The notes under the pieces: model-generated
Seen by the model: the letters and a program-made list of their open reading frames with translations, nothing else
Told to the model about the DNA's origin: nothing
Database searches by the model: none
Translations under genes and position numbers: made by a program
Assembly: GCF_002102265.1 (NCBI RefSeq)
Contig: NZ_LQPG01000010.1
Span: 62,001 to 126,000, forward strand
Reading direction: 5' to 3'
Length of the DNA: 64,000 nucleotides
Source: Mycolicibacter longobardus
GTDB lineage: Bacteria > Actinomycetota > Actinomycetes > Mycobacteriales > Mycobacteriaceae
Part shown: piece after piece, positions 8,349-17,368 of the stretch
How the letters are laid out: the number at the start of each line of letters is the position of its first letter
Numbering within the stretch: the stretch's first letter is position 1

Positions 8349-9692
8349 TCAGCGCTTGTTGAGCGCCTTTTCGGCGGCCTGGGCCCACTGGCGCCACTGT
8401 TCGGCGCTGGCGCTGGCCTCGGCGGCCTCCTTGTCCCGGCCGGCGGCCTGCGCCTTCTGTGCCTGACGTTCGAATTGCTCGGCGCGGGTGCGGAATTGGG
8501 CTGCCCGGGCCTCGGCTTCCGGGTCGACCACGGCAGCGTCGGCGGCAGCACCGGCGTCGCGCACCTTCTTCTCCACCGCCCGCAGTCGTCGTTCCAGCTC
8601 GGCGGACCGCTCCCGGGGCGCCTTGCCGAGGGCATCCCATTTGGTGACGATCGAGCGCAGCGCGGCCCGCGCGGCGTTCTGGTTGGCCGGGTCGATCCGC
8701 TCGGCCTCGGCCAGCAGTGCCTCCTTGGCGGTGGCGTTGGCCTCGAGCTCGGCGTCGCGTTCGGCGTTGGCGGCGTTACGGGCGGAGAAGAACGTGTCCT
8801 GAGCGGCCTTGAACCGCTGCCACAGTGCCTCGTCGACATCCTTCGACGCCCGCCCGGCCGCTTTCCAGGTGGTGAGCAGCTGACGGAACGCGGCACTGGT
8901 GGCCGCCCAGTCGGTGGAGCCGGACAGCTCCTCAGCCTGCTTGCACAACCGTTCCTTTTCCTCGCGCGCCCCGGCGCGCCCGCGGTCGAGGTCGGCGAAG
9001 TGCGACCCGCGCCGCCGGTTGAAGGCGTCCCGCGCCGCCGCGTAGCGCTTCCACAGCGCGTCATCGGTCTTGCGGTCCAGGCCGGTGATCGTGCGCCACT
9101 CGTCGAGGATGGCTCGCAGCCGGTCACCGGTGGCTTTCCACTGCGTCGAGTTCGCGGCCAGCTCCTCGGCCTCGGCCGCCAGGGCCTCCTTGCGTGCTGT
9201 CGCCGCCGCCCGCTGCTCATCGCGCTCCGCCCGGTGCGCTGCGGCGATCGTGTCGGCGTGCTCGCTGACCGCTGCGATCCGGGCCGCCAGGGCGTCCATG
9301 TCGCCGAGGACACTGGCCGTGGGCAACGACTCGGCCAGCGCCGCCGCGGATGCCTTGATCTTGCGGGCGTCGCCGCTGCCGGAGGTCAGCCGCTCCTCGA
9401 GCAGGGTCACTTCGGTGCTCAGGTCGTCGTAGCGCCGGCCGAAGTGGGCGAACGCCGCCTCGGGGTCCCCGGCCTGCCAGGAGCCGATCTGCCGCTCGCC
9501 GGCCGAGGTGACCAGCCAGACCGTGCCGTCGTCGTCGACCCGCCCGAACCGATGCGGGTCGCCCGTGGGCGGTGTGACGATGACCGCGGCGGGCCGGGCA
9601 CCGGGTTTGGGGCCGGGGCGGGGCCCAGGGCGAGGCCCCGGGCGTGGGGCGGGGGCGGACGAACCGCTGTCAGTGGTCATCGCTGTCGTCAC
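8349..9692 (-). CDS. DUF349 coiled-coil protein
   Basis: A 447-residue, Ala/Glu/Arg-rich protein. After a short proline/glycine repeat (PRPGP units, residues about 15-32) and a small domain with [12 protein letters not shown], it is nearly all alpha-helix. At least three DUF349-type repeats are visible, each with W-x(5-8)-D-x-x-LW-x-R(Y/F)-x-A-A-x-D-x-F ([14 protein letters not shown] near 210, [14 protein letters not shown] near 290, and a weaker one near 345). I recall Rv2731 as the counterpart. Bacterial DUF349 proteins have been linked to ribosome or RNA metabolism, but no function can be read here. The second ATG (9680) is an alternative start. Confidence 0.85.
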   Translation of the reverse strand: MTTAMTTDSGSSAPAPRPGPRPGPRPGPKPGARPAAVIVTPPTGDPHRFGRVDDDGTVWLVTSAGERQIGSWQAGDPEAAFAHFGRRYDDLSTEVTLLEERLTSGSGDARKIKASAAALAESLPTASVLGDMDALAARIAAVSEHADTIAAAHRAERDEQRAAATARKEALAAEAEELAANSTQWKATGDRLRAILDEWRTITGLDRKTDDALWKRYAAARDAFNRRRGSHFADLDRGRAGAREEKERLCKQAEELSGSTDWAATSAAFRQLLTTWKAAGRASKDVDEALWQRFKAAQDTFFSARNAANAERDAELEANATAKEALLAEAERIDPANQNAARAALRSIVTKWDALGKAPRERSAELERRLRAVEKKVRDAGAAADAAVVDPEAEARAAQFRTRAEQFERQAQKAQAAGRDKEAAEASASAEQWRQWAQAAEKALNKR

Positions 9693-9757
9693 CTAACCCT
9701 TCGCGGGATAACCCGCGCATCTGCCGCGCACCGCGGCGCCTTCGAACTGCCTTGAGG

Positions 9758-9787
9758 CATTCAAGTGCATTCAAGAGTATTCAAGCA
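9758..9787. repeat. three phased 10-bp repeats, CATTCAAGNG
   Basis: The 10-bp units at 9758-9767, 9768-9777 and 9778-9787 are CATTCAAGTG, CATTCAAGAG and TATTCAAGCA. The first unit also forms an inverted repeat with CTTGA at 9751-9755 (CTTGA-N5-TCAAG). Spacing of one helical turn on the divergent region between the DUF349 gene and the EamA-like gene suggests cooperative binding of a regulator. The repeats themselves are certain; the regulatory role is inference. Confidence 0.6.
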
Positions 9788-9912
9788 GCTACCCGCCGCG
9801 GCGTGCCGCTAACTCGACGGAGGAGAGGCGAAGTTGGGACCGCCGCATGAACCGGGCTGTAGCCTGTCCGATCGCCGCCGGTGTCAGCGCGGCACAGAGT
9901 AGGAGGCCGGCC

Positions 9913-10791
9913 ATGGCGAAGGAGACCGTCGCCGTGCTGCTCGCGCTCGGGGCAGCGCTGTTCATCGCGATCAGCGATGTGATCCAGCAGCGCAGCGCCC
10001 ACCGGGTCGGCGGCCAGGCCATCGGGCACGCCGCGCTGTTCGCCCGGCTGCTGGCCGACCGGCGCTGGTGGGTCGGGACCGTGGCCGGGGTGGTGGGTTT
10101 CGGCCTGCAGGCCGCGGCGCTCGGACTGGGTTCGGTGCTGCTGGTGGAGTCGCTGCTGGTCACCTCGCTGTTGTTCGCCCTGCCGCTCGGTGCGCGCCAA
10201 ACCGGCCGCCGCCTGGGTCGTTCGGTGTGGCTGTGGGCGGCACTGCTGGTGGTGGCCGAGACGGTCGTCATCACCGTCGGTCATCCCACCGCCGGGCAGG
10301 CCCGCGCGTCGCTGGACGCCTGGGTCTGGGTGATCGCGCTGCTGGGGCCGGTGGTGTTGTTGTGCCTGGTGGGGGCACGTGTCTTCACCGGGCCGGTGGC
10401 GGCGGTGCTGCTGGCGGCGGTGTCGGCCATCTCGTGGGGCATCGTGGCGGTGCTGACCAAGGGCGTCGTCGAGATGATCGGCCACGGCCCGCGAACGCTG
10501 CTGAGCTCCCCGGAGCTGTACGCGTGGGCGACCTTGGCGCTGGCCGGGGCGGTGTTCCAACAATCGGCGTTTCGGGCCGGAGCTCTGACAGCCTCATTGC
10601 CGACGATGACGGTGCTGGAGCCGATGGTGGCCGCCACACTGGGCGTGGTGCTGCTCGGCGAGGTGCTACGGCCCGGTCGCGAGGGCGAGTTCATCCTGGT
10701 GCTGGCGGTGGCTTTGTTGATCGCGGCGGTCGCGGCGCTGTCGCTTGACCAGGCGACCGCCGAAGACGATCCGGCCGTCGCCGCGGCGTAG
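9913..10791 (+). CDS. EamA/DMT-like integral membrane protein 1
   Basis: A 292-residue protein with about nine hydrophobic helices and no large soluble domain, resembling drug/metabolite-transporter-type proteins. Characteristic blocks are AISDVIQQRSAHRVGG near the N-terminus, and FQQSAFRAGALTASLPTM followed by EPM near residue 225, where EamA proteins have their second repeat. The start at 9913 has a perfect AGGAGG six bases upstream; the longer upstream frame runs through a dispersed repeat. A paralogue follows 75 bp downstream on the same strand. Substrate unknown; I recall Rv2729c as related. Confidence 0.85.
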   Translation: MAKETVAVLLALGAALFIAISDVIQQRSAHRVGGQAIGHAALFARLLADRRWWVGTVAGVVGFGLQAAALGLGSVLLVESLLVTSLLFALPLGARQTGRRLGRSVWLWAALLVVAETVVITVGHPTAGQARASLDAWVWVIALLGPVVLLCLVGARVFTGPVAAVLLAAVSAISWGIVAVLTKGVVEMIGHGPRTLLSSPELYAWATLALAGAVFQQSAFRAGALTASLPTMTVLEPMVAATLGVVLLGEVLRPGREGEFILVLAVALLIAAVAALSLDQATAEDDPAVAAA

Positions 10792-10866
10792 TCGGCCGCC
10801 GCCGGCCTCGCGTTCCCCGGCCGTCACGCCATCTGCGGGTATTCTTGCGCGGTTGAGGAGGGGGCC

Positions 10867-11784
10867 ATGTCGACAGGGAATGTCTTAGCGGCGTTGCTCG
10901 CGCTGTGCGCCGCGCTGGCGTCCGCGATCGGCGACGTGATCCGCCAGCGGTCGGCCCAGGAGGTCACCGACCAGCAGGTGGGCCACCTGCAACTGTTCTG
11001 GTTGTCGTTGCGCGACCTGCGGTGGTGGGGGGGCGGCGCGGCGGCGGTAGGCAACTACGTCTTGCAGGCGATGGCGCTGGCGGTGGGTTCGGTGATGCTG
11101 GTGACCGGGCTGCAGGTGACCGCGCTGCTGTTCGCACTGCCGATGTATGCCTGGCTGACCAAGCGCCGGGTCAGCAACTGGGAGTGGATGTGGGCCATGC
11201 TGCTGGCCGCGGCGCTGGCGGTGGTGGTGATTGTCGGTGACCCGACCGAGGGCAAACAGCACGCGCCGGCCAGCACCTGGATCGCGGTGTCGGCGGTGGT
11301 GGTCACGTTGTTGGTGGCCTGTGTGGTGGCTGCCCGGCGGTTCAAGGGCCGGCCGTTGGCGGCGGTGCTGCTGGCCGTGGTGGCCGGTACGTCCCTGGCG
11401 GTGTTCGCGTTGTTGACGAAGGTGCTCGTCGAGCTGATCAAGGCCGAGGGTCTGGAAGACGCGCTGGAATCGCCTGTGCTGGTGCCCTGGCTGGCGGCGA
11501 CGCTCGCCGGGATGATCTTCCAGCAGTCGGCGTTTCGGGCCGGTGCGCTGACCGCGTCGATGCCGACGATGATCGTGGCCAAACCGCTGGTGGCCAGTGC
11601 GCTGGGGGTTCTGCTGCTCAACGAGCACATCCAGGCCGGCGGCATCGAGGACATCGCGGTGATCATCGGGGTGGTGGTGATCGTCATCTCGACGGCGGCA
11701 CTGGCCCGCGGTGAGGCCGCCACGATCGTCGCCGAGGCCGGCGCCGACGTGGCCGAGCCGGTGGCGTCGCCGACGAGCAGCTAG
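10867..11784 (+). CDS. EamA/DMT-like integral membrane protein 2
   Basis: Paralogue of the preceding gene: 305 residues, the same helical layout, and shared blocks (IGDVIRQRSAQEV at the N-terminus; FQQSAFRAGALTASMPTM near residue 220; GSVMLVTGLQVTALLFALP near 75). It differs in a cytoplasmic insert (GDPTEGKQHAPAS) and an alanine/valine-rich acidic tail. An RBS-like GAGGAGGGG precedes the ATG. The pair looks like a tandem duplication and may form a heterodimer, as small DMT transporters sometimes do; that is inference. Its stop lies 10 nt before the next GTG start. Confidence 0.85.
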   Translation: MSTGNVLAALLALCAALASAIGDVIRQRSAQEVTDQQVGHLQLFWLSLRDLRWWGGGAAAVGNYVLQAMALAVGSVMLVTGLQVTALLFALPMYAWLTKRRVSNWEWMWAMLLAAALAVVVIVGDPTEGKQHAPASTWIAVSAVVVTLLVACVVAARRFKGRPLAAVLLAVVAGTSLAVFALLTKVLVELIKAEGLEDALESPVLVPWLAATLAGMIFQQSAFRAGALTASMPTMIVAKPLVASALGVLLLNEHIQAGGIEDIAVIIGVVVIVISTAALARGEAATIVAEAGADVAEPVASPTSS

Positions 11785-11794
11785 CTTTGGTGCC

Positions 11795-12463
11795 GTGCTG
11801 GGCCCGATAGCGATCATGCCGTCGGCACCGGTGCTGGTGCCCGAACTGGCCGGCAGCGCCGCCGAGGCGGCTGAGCTGCGCGCCGCTGCGCTGGCCGCCG
11901 CCGAGGCCCTGCCGCTGCGCTGGGTGGCGGTCGGGGCCGGGCCGGACGCGGCGTATGAACCCGACAGCGCGGGCAGTTTCGCCGGATTCGGCGCCGACGT
12001 CGAGGTGCGGCTGGCACCGAACGCCCAGCGAGCGGCCGATTTGCCGTTGTGCGCGCTGGTCGCCGGGTGGGTGCGCGCTCAGATCCGGCCGGACGCGCAC
12101 GTGGTGGTGCACGCCTGCGCCGATCCCGGCGCGGCGCTCGCCGTCGGCCGGGGCATGCGCGAGGAGATCGACCGGACCGCCGAGCCCGTCGGGGTGTTGG
12201 TGCTGGCCGACGGCGCCAACACCTTGACACCGGCCGCGCCGGGTGGGCACAACCCGGCCGACGTCGAGCGTCAGCGCGCCCTGGACGACGCGCTGGCCGG
12301 CGGAGACATCGCCGCCCTGGCCGGGCTACCCCCGCAGGTCGTCGGCAGGGCCGGGTTCGCAGCCCTGGCCGGGCTGGCCGGAACTGCCCCGCGCAACGTC
12401 ACCCAGCTCTACCGCGGCGCCCCCTACGGGGTCGGCTACTTCGTCGGGGTCTGGCAGCCGTGA
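11795..12463 (+). CDS. class III extradiol dioxygenase-like protein, Rv2728c type
   Basis: A 222-residue alanine-rich soluble protein that begins with [18 protein letters not shown], the strand-loop opening of class III extradiol dioxygenase B-type folds. [22 protein letters not shown] in the C-terminal third resembles the helix after the active site. The usual paired metal histidines near the N-terminus are not evident, so catalysis is doubtful. GTG at 11795 is chosen because the family starts there; Met at 11816 is an alternative. Its stop overlaps the miaA start (GTGA), and the position next to miaA is the same as I remember in other mycobacteria. Confidence 0.75.
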   Translation: MLGPIAIMPSAPVLVPELAGSAAEAAELRAAALAAAEALPLRWVAVGAGPDAAYEPDSAGSFAGFGADVEVRLAPNAQRAADLPLCALVAGWVRAQIRPDAHVVVHACADPGAALAVGRGMREEIDRTAEPVGVLVLADGANTLTPAAPGGHNPADVERQRALDDALAGGDIAALAGLPPQVVGRAGFAALAGLAGTAPRNVTQLYRGAPYGVGYFVGVWQP

Positions 12464-13365
12464 GGCCGATCGCGGTCGTCGGGCCCACCGGTACCGGCAA
12501 GTCGCAGCTCGCGCTGGACCTCGCCGTGCGCCTCGGCGGTGAGATAGTCAACGCCGACGCCATGCAGCTCTACCGCGGCATGGACATCGGCACCGCGAAG
12601 CTGTCGCCGGAAGCGCGATGCGGCATCCCGCACCATCAACTCGACGTGCTCGACGTCACCGAGACCGCCACGGTGGCCCGCTACCAGCAGGCCGCGGCGG
12701 CCGACGTGGAGGCGATCCTGGGCCGCGGCGCGGTCCCGATCATCGTCGGCGGATCGATGCTCTACCTGCAGGCGCTGCTCGACGACTGGTCGTTTCCGGC
12801 CACCGATCCAGCGGTGCGGGCCCGCTACGAACAGCGGCTGACCGAAGTCGGGGTCGCGGCGTTGCACACCGAACTGGCCGGCGCCGACCCCGCCGCGGCA
12901 GCGGCGATCCTGCCCACCGACGGCAGGCGCATCGTGCGGGCACTGGAGGTGGTGGAGCTGACCGGGCAGCCCTTCGCCGCCTCCGCGCCCACCATCGGTG
13001 CCCCGCGGTGGGACACCGTGATCATCGGATTGGACTGGGACACCGCCCTTCTCGACGAGCGGCTGTCCGCGCGCACCGACATGATGTTCGCCCACGGCCT
13101 GGTCGATGAGGTGGTGGCGCTGCTGCAGGCCGGGCTACGCGAGGGTGTCACCGCCTCCAGAGCCCTGGGCTACGCCCAGGTTATCGCCGACCTCGACTCC
13201 GGCGGCGACGGTGCCGGCGCCCGGGAACCGACCTTTGTCGGGACTCGCCGCTATGTGCGCCGGCAGCGGTCCTGGTTTCGCCGCGATCACCGCATTCAGT
13301 GGCTGGACGCGGCGGCCGACGGCCTGCTCGACGCGGCCCTGGCCGCCGCACGGCACGTATCCTGA
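12460..13365 (+). CDS. miaA: tRNA dimethylallyltransferase MiaA
   Basis: Transfers a dimethylallyl group from DMAPP to A37 of tRNAs reading UNN codons, giving the substrate of MiaB. The 301-residue protein has the P-loop GPTGTGKS (8-15), [17 protein letters not shown] with the substrate Asp, the HHQLDVLD block, [11 protein letters not shown], and the C-terminal [14 protein letters not shown] that contacts tRNA. The GTG start overlaps the preceding stop by 4 nt; the upstream frame extension is a shadow. dapF starts 4 nt after its stop. Confidence 0.95.
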   Translation: MRPIAVVGPTGTGKSQLALDLAVRLGGEIVNADAMQLYRGMDIGTAKLSPEARCGIPHHQLDVLDVTETATVARYQQAAAADVEAILGRGAVPIIVGGSMLYLQALLDDWSFPATDPAVRARYEQRLTEVGVAALHTELAGADPAAAAAILPTDGRRIVRALEVVELTGQPFAASAPTIGAPRWDTVIIGLDWDTALLDERLSARTDMMFAHGLVDEVVALLQAGLREGVTASRALGYAQVIADLDSGGDGAGAREPTFVGTRRYVRRQRSWFRRDHRIQWLDAAADGLLDAALAAARHVS

Positions 13366-13369
13366 GCAC

Positions 13370-14248
13370 ATGCTTTTCGCCAAGGGCCACGGCACCCAGA
13401 ACGACTTCGTGTTGCTGCCGGACCTGGACGTGGAGCTGGACCTGACCGCCGCCGCGGTGGCGGCGCTGTGCGATCGGCGCCGCGGCCTGGGCGCCGACGG
13501 TCTGTTGCGGGTGACCACCGCGGGCGCCGCGGTGCGCGCAGGCGTGCTCGATCACCTGCCCGAAGGGGTGGCGGCCGGCGACTGGTTCATGGACTATCGC
13601 AATGCCGACGGGTCGGTGGCCGAGATGTGCGGCAACGGGGTCCGGGTTTTCGCCCACTACCTGCGGGCGGCCGGCCTGGAACCCCGCGACGAGTTCGTGG
13701 TCGGCTCGTTGGCCGGGCCGCGCCCGGTGACCGTGCACCACGCCGACGATGTGCGGGCCGAGATCACCGTCGACATGGGCAAACCGAACCGGTTGGGAAG
13801 CGGGGGCCAGGCCTTTGAAGCCGTCGTCGGCGGGCGGCGGTTTGCGGGGCTGGCCGTTGATGTCGGAAACCCGCACCTGGCCTGTGTGGATCCCGGGCTG
13901 TCGGCCGCAGATCTGGCCGCCCTGGACGTCGGCGCACCCGTGTCGTTCGACGCCGCCCAGTTCCCGAACGGAGTGAACGTGGAGATCCTGACCGCACCGC
14001 ATGACGGCGCGGTGTCGATGCGGGTGCATGAGCGCGGAGTGGGCGAGACCCGATCGTGCGGCACCGGCACGGTGGCCGCCGCGGTGGCGGCCCTGGCGCA
14101 CACCGGCGCGTCTACCGGCACGCTGCGCGTCGACATACCCGGTGGGCAGGTCAGCGTCACCGTCACCGAGGCCACCAGCTATCTGCGCGGCCCGTCGGAG
14201 CTGGTGGCCCGCGGTGACATCGCACCGCAATGGTGGGCGGCGCAGTGA
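13370..14248 (+). CDS. dapF: diaminopimelate epimerase DapF
   Basis: Converts LL- to meso-diaminopimelate for peptidoglycan and lysine synthesis, by a two-cysteine acid/base mechanism without cofactor. Both catalytic cysteines are visible: in EMCGNGVR near residue 87 and in [11 protein letters not shown] near residue 228. The N-terminal [14 protein letters not shown] and the YRNADGS block are also typical. Its 292 residues match the family. ATG at 13370 is the natural start; the open frame reaches further upstream inside miaA. The end overlaps hflX. Confidence 0.95.
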   Translation: MLFAKGHGTQNDFVLLPDLDVELDLTAAAVAALCDRRRGLGADGLLRVTTAGAAVRAGVLDHLPEGVAAGDWFMDYRNADGSVAEMCGNGVRVFAHYLRAAGLEPRDEFVVGSLAGPRPVTVHHADDVRAEITVDMGKPNRLGSGGQAFEAVVGGRRFAGLAVDVGNPHLACVDPGLSAADLAALDVGAPVSFDAAQFPNGVNVEILTAPHDGAVSMRVHERGVGETRSCGTGTVAAAVAALAHTGASTGTLRVDIPGGQVSVTVTEATSYLRGPSELVARGDIAPQWWAAQ

Positions 14249-15654
14249 GTTATCCGGACTCGGGGCCGCAGCCCAGCACCGGTGAGCTGGCCCTCGACGA
14301 TCGCGCTGCGCTGCGCCGGGTCGCCGGGCTGTCCACCGAACTCGCCGACATCTCCGAGGTCGAGTACCGCCAACTGCGGCTGGAACGAGTGGTGTTGGTC
14401 GGTGTGTGGACCGAGGGCACCGCCGCCGAGGCCGACGCCAGCATGGTGGAGCTGGCGGCGTTGGCCGAAACCGCGGGCTCGGAGGTGCTCGAGGGCCTGA
14501 TCCAGCGTCGGGAGCGGCCCGACCCGGCCACCTACATCGGTTCGGGGAAGGCACAGGAGTTGAGGGAGATGGTGTTGGCGAGCGGCGCGGACACCGTGAT
14601 CTGTGACGGCGAGCTGTCCCCGGCTCAGCTGACCGCGCTGGAAAAGGCGGTCAAAGTCAAGGTGATCGACCGGACCGCGCTGATCCTCGACATCTTCGCC
14701 CAACACGCCACCAGTGCCGAGGGCAAGGCGCAGGTGGCGCTGGCCCAGATGCAGTACATGCTGCCGCGGCTGCGTGGCTGGGGTGAGTCGATGTCGCGGC
14801 AGGCCGGTGGCCGGGCCGGTGGCAGCGGCGGCGGGGTGGGGCTGCGCGGCCCCGGTGAGACCAAGATCGAGACCGATCGGCGCCGAATCCGGGAACGGAT
14901 GGCCAAGCTGCGCCGTGAGATCAAGGCGATGAAGCAGGTGCGCGACACCCAGCGCAGTCGTCGCCGGCACAGTGACGTCCCGTCGGTGGCGATCGTCGGC
15001 TACACCAACGCCGGCAAGTCCAGCCTGCTCAACGCGCTGACCGGTGCCGGGGTGCTGGTTCAGGATGCACTGTTCGCCACCCTCGAACCCACCACGCGCC
15101 GTGGGTATTTCGAGGACGATCGGCCCTTCGTGCTGACCGACACCGTCGGTTTCGTGCGGCATCTGCCCACCCAGCTGGTGGAGGCATTCCGCTCCACCCT
15201 GGAGGAAGTCGCCGACGCCGACCTGCTGGTGCACGTGGTGGACGGCTCCGACCCCGCACCACTGGCGCAGATCAGCGCGGTGCGCGAGGTGGTCTCCGAG
15301 GTCATCGCCGAGCATGACGGCCAGCAGGTCCCAGAACTGCTGGTGGTCAACAAGATTGACGCCGCCGGCGATCTGGCATTGGCTCAGCTGCGGCGCGCGC
15401 TGCCCGAGGCGGTGTTCGTCTCGGCGCACACCGGCGAGGGTATCGACGCGCTGCGCCGCCGGATGGGGGAGCTGGTGGCACCGGTCGACACCGCCGTGGA
15501 TGTCGTCATTCCTTATGGTCGGGGCGATTTGGTTGCGCGGGTGCATGAACAGGGCAGGGTGTCCCACGCCGAGCACGGCGAAGGCGGCACCCGGATTCGC
15601 GCCCGCGTTCCCGCCGCGCTGGCCGCCAGCCTGCGGGAATTCGGCCCGTCCTAG
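14230..15654 (+). CDS. hflX: ribosome-associated GTPase HflX
   Basis: GTPase that splits or rescues stalled ribosomes under stress. The 474 residues contain the HflX N-terminal domain ([10 protein letters not shown] near 102, [12 protein letters not shown] near 123), a glycine-rich linker before [15 protein letters not shown] (204-218), then the G domain: G1 GYTNAGKSS (257-265), G3 DTVGF, G4 NKID, and SAHTGEG as G5. The C-terminal domain is short. The frame overlaps dapF by 19 nt; a GTG at 14245 that overlaps the dapF stop (GTGA) is an equally likely start, as that arrangement recurs nearby. I recall the mycobacterial homologue being linked to macrolide tolerance and hypoxia. Confidence 0.93.
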   Translation: MVGGAVSYPDSGPQPSTGELALDDRAALRRVAGLSTELADISEVEYRQLRLERVVLVGVWTEGTAAEADASMVELAALAETAGSEVLEGLIQRRERPDPATYIGSGKAQELREMVLASGADTVICDGELSPAQLTALEKAVKVKVIDRTALILDIFAQHATSAEGKAQVALAQMQYMLPRLRGWGESMSRQAGGRAGGSGGGVGLRGPGETKIETDRRRIRERMAKLRREIKAMKQVRDTQRSRRRHSDVPSVAIVGYTNAGKSSLLNALTGAGVLVQDALFATLEPTTRRGYFEDDRPFVLTDTVGFVRHLPTQLVEAFRSTLEEVADADLLVHVVDGSDPAPLAQISAVREVVSEVIAEHDGQQVPELLVVNKIDAAGDLALAQLRRALPEAVFVSAHTGEGIDALRRRMGELVAPVDTAVDVVIPYGRGDLVARVHEQGRVSHAEHGEGGTRIRARVPAALAASLREFGPS

Positions 15655-15930
15655 CAGTGCCTTCTCCCGTGTGATCGGTCACAAGAGTTTCGGAGAACCC
15701 GCACCGGTGGGCTAGGCTCGAACCAACGCCGGTGTGAAAGAAGTGACGCCAGCACGTCGTGGAACGCTTACTCACCTTCGACAATCGAAGGTCAACGGTG
15801 CGATCCAGCACAAGCTCTTCTCGCGGCGATCGATTTTGCCCACCGGCAATCTCGCCACTTTGCGCCCTCAGCCGCTCGATCTCGTCGTCGCGGACCGCAG
15901 CGCAACCGATGCCTGAAAGGCACCGTACTC
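15655..15930 (+). promoter_or_regulatory. long leader region of the DEAD-box helicase gene
   Basis: This 276-bp gene-free stretch lies between hflX and the helicase. It holds a perfect 8-bp hairpin, ACCTTCGA at 15774-15781 and TCGAAGGT at 15785-15792 with a 3-nt loop, and a longer-range CACCGG/CCGGTG pair near 15702-15735. The helicase ATG is preceded by GAAAGG. A 60-codon frame (15734-15916) spans most of it but has no recognisable protein character. A structured 5' leader controlling helicase synthesis, for example in the cold, would fit; no known riboswitch was recognised. Confidence 0.4.
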
Positions 15931-17268
15931 ATGACTGCATCTTTTGTATCCTTTGGCACCCTCGGCGTGCCCGCACCACTTGTGGCGGCGCTGAACGACA
16001 ACGAAATCACCGCTGCGTTCCCGATTCAGATCCGTACCCTGCCCGACACCCTGACCGGCCGTGATGTGCTGGGCCGCGGAAAGACCGGCAGCGGCAAGAC
16101 GCTGGCGTTCTCAATTCCCTTGGTAGCCAGGCTGGCCGACGTCAAGCGAAGCCCCAACAGGCCGTCGGGCCTGGTGCTGGCACCCACCCGTGAGCTGGCC
16201 ACCCAGATCACCGAGACGGTGAAACCGCTTGCGGCGGCTTACGGGTTGAAGGTCACCACCATCTTCGGCGGGGTGTCGCAGAGCCGGCAGGAGACCGCGC
16301 TGCGCGGCGGCGTCGACATCGTGGTGGCCTGCCCCGGACGCCTCGAAGACCTGATGAAGCAGCGGCTGATCAGCCTGGACGCGGTGCAGGTCACCGTGCT
16401 CGACGAGGCCGACCACATGGCCGATCTCGGCTTTCTGCCCGGTGTCACCCGGATTCTGGCCGCCACGCCCGCCACCGGCCAGCGGCTGCTGTTCTCGGCG
16501 ACGCTGGACAACGGGGTGGACAAGCTGGTGCGGCGCTTCCTGCACGACCCGGTATCGCATTCGGTCGATGACATCGCGGCGCCTCCGCCGGCCATGACCC
16601 ATCACGTGTTTCACGTCGCGGGGGCTCAGGACAAGAAAGACCTGGTGCACCGGTTGGCGTCCGGCACCGGCCGGCGAATTCTGTTCATGCGCACCAAGCA
16701 TCAGGCGCGCAAGCTCGCCAAACAGCTGACCGAGGCCGGGATTCCGTCGGTCGACCTGCACGGCAACCTGTCCCAGCCGGCCCGTGACCGCAACCTGGCC
16801 GCGTTCAGCACCGGGGCGGCCCGGGTGCTGGTGGCCACCGACATCGCCGCGCGCGGCGTGCACGTCGACGAGGTGCAGCTGGTGGTCCACGTTGACCCAC
16901 CGGCCGAGCACAAGGCCTATCTGCACCGTTCGGGCCGTACGGCACGCGCGGGCAGCGCCGGTGACGTGGTGACCGTCGTGCTGCCCGAACAGCGCAAGGA
17001 CACCCAGGTGCTGTTGCGCCGGGCCGGGATCACCGTCGCCCCGCAGCAGGTGGGCGCGGACTCCGTGCCGGTGCAGGCGCTGGTCGGCGAGGTCGCCCCG
17101 GTACAGATGCCCGCCCCCAAGGTGGCCCCGCCTACGCGTCCCGCCTCACCCAAGGCAGCGGGCCGGGGATCGGGCAGCGGACGGCGGCGTCGCGGTGCGG
17201 CGCCGGGAGCCTCCCAGCGTCCGGCACGGCGGGGCGGCCCGCGCCGGACCGGGGCGGACGCGCGGTAG
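15931..17268 (+). CDS. DEAD-box RNA helicase, RhlE type
   Basis: ATP-dependent RNA helicase of 445 residues. Motifs in order: Q motif around SFGTLGVPAPLVAAL and FPIQ (7-33), motif I GRGKTGSGKT (48-57), Ia PTRELA (85-90), Ib CPGR, II DEAD (158-161), III SAT (189-191), IV ILFMRTK, V ATDIAARGVH and VI HRSGRTARAG. The C-terminal 60 residues are proline, arginine and glycine rich (GRGSGSGRRRRG), a typical RNA-binding tail. In this family such proteins act in rRNA maturation and RNA decay. It is flanked by a long leader and then fadE20, and I do not recall a helicase here in M. tuberculosis. Confidence 0.92.
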   Translation: MTASFVSFGTLGVPAPLVAALNDNEITAAFPIQIRTLPDTLTGRDVLGRGKTGSGKTLAFSIPLVARLADVKRSPNRPSGLVLAPTRELATQITETVKPLAAAYGLKVTTIFGGVSQSRQETALRGGVDIVVACPGRLEDLMKQRLISLDAVQVTVLDEADHMADLGFLPGVTRILAATPATGQRLLFSATLDNGVDKLVRRFLHDPVSHSVDDIAAPPPAMTHHVFHVAGAQDKKDLVHRLASGTGRRILFMRTKHQARKLAKQLTEAGIPSVDLHGNLSQPARDRNLAAFSTGAARVLVATDIAARGVHVDEVQLVVHVDPPAEHKAYLHRSGRTARAGSAGDVVTVVLPEQRKDTQVLLRRAGITVAPQQVGADSVPVQALVGEVAPVQMPAPKVAPPTRPASPKAAGRGSGSGRRRRGAAPGASQRPARRGGPRRTGADAR

Positions 17269-17368
17269 CCGCACGGTTTCGGTGCGATAACCCGGACCGC
17301 CGGACCTCCCAACCATCCGGTTGGTCTATTGTCGTCGGAAAGTTCCTGTCGATCTCGGAGGTCAGGCG

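Noticed and set aside
8232..9755. Plus-strand 507-codon frame opposite the DUF349 gene
   Set aside because: Antisense shadow of a repetitive Ala/Glu/Arg-rich helical gene; no recognisable domain.
15734..15916. 60-codon frame in the helicase leader as an independent gene
   Set aside because: No known match, no clear ribosome-binding site, and it overlaps a perfect hairpin better explained as leader structure.
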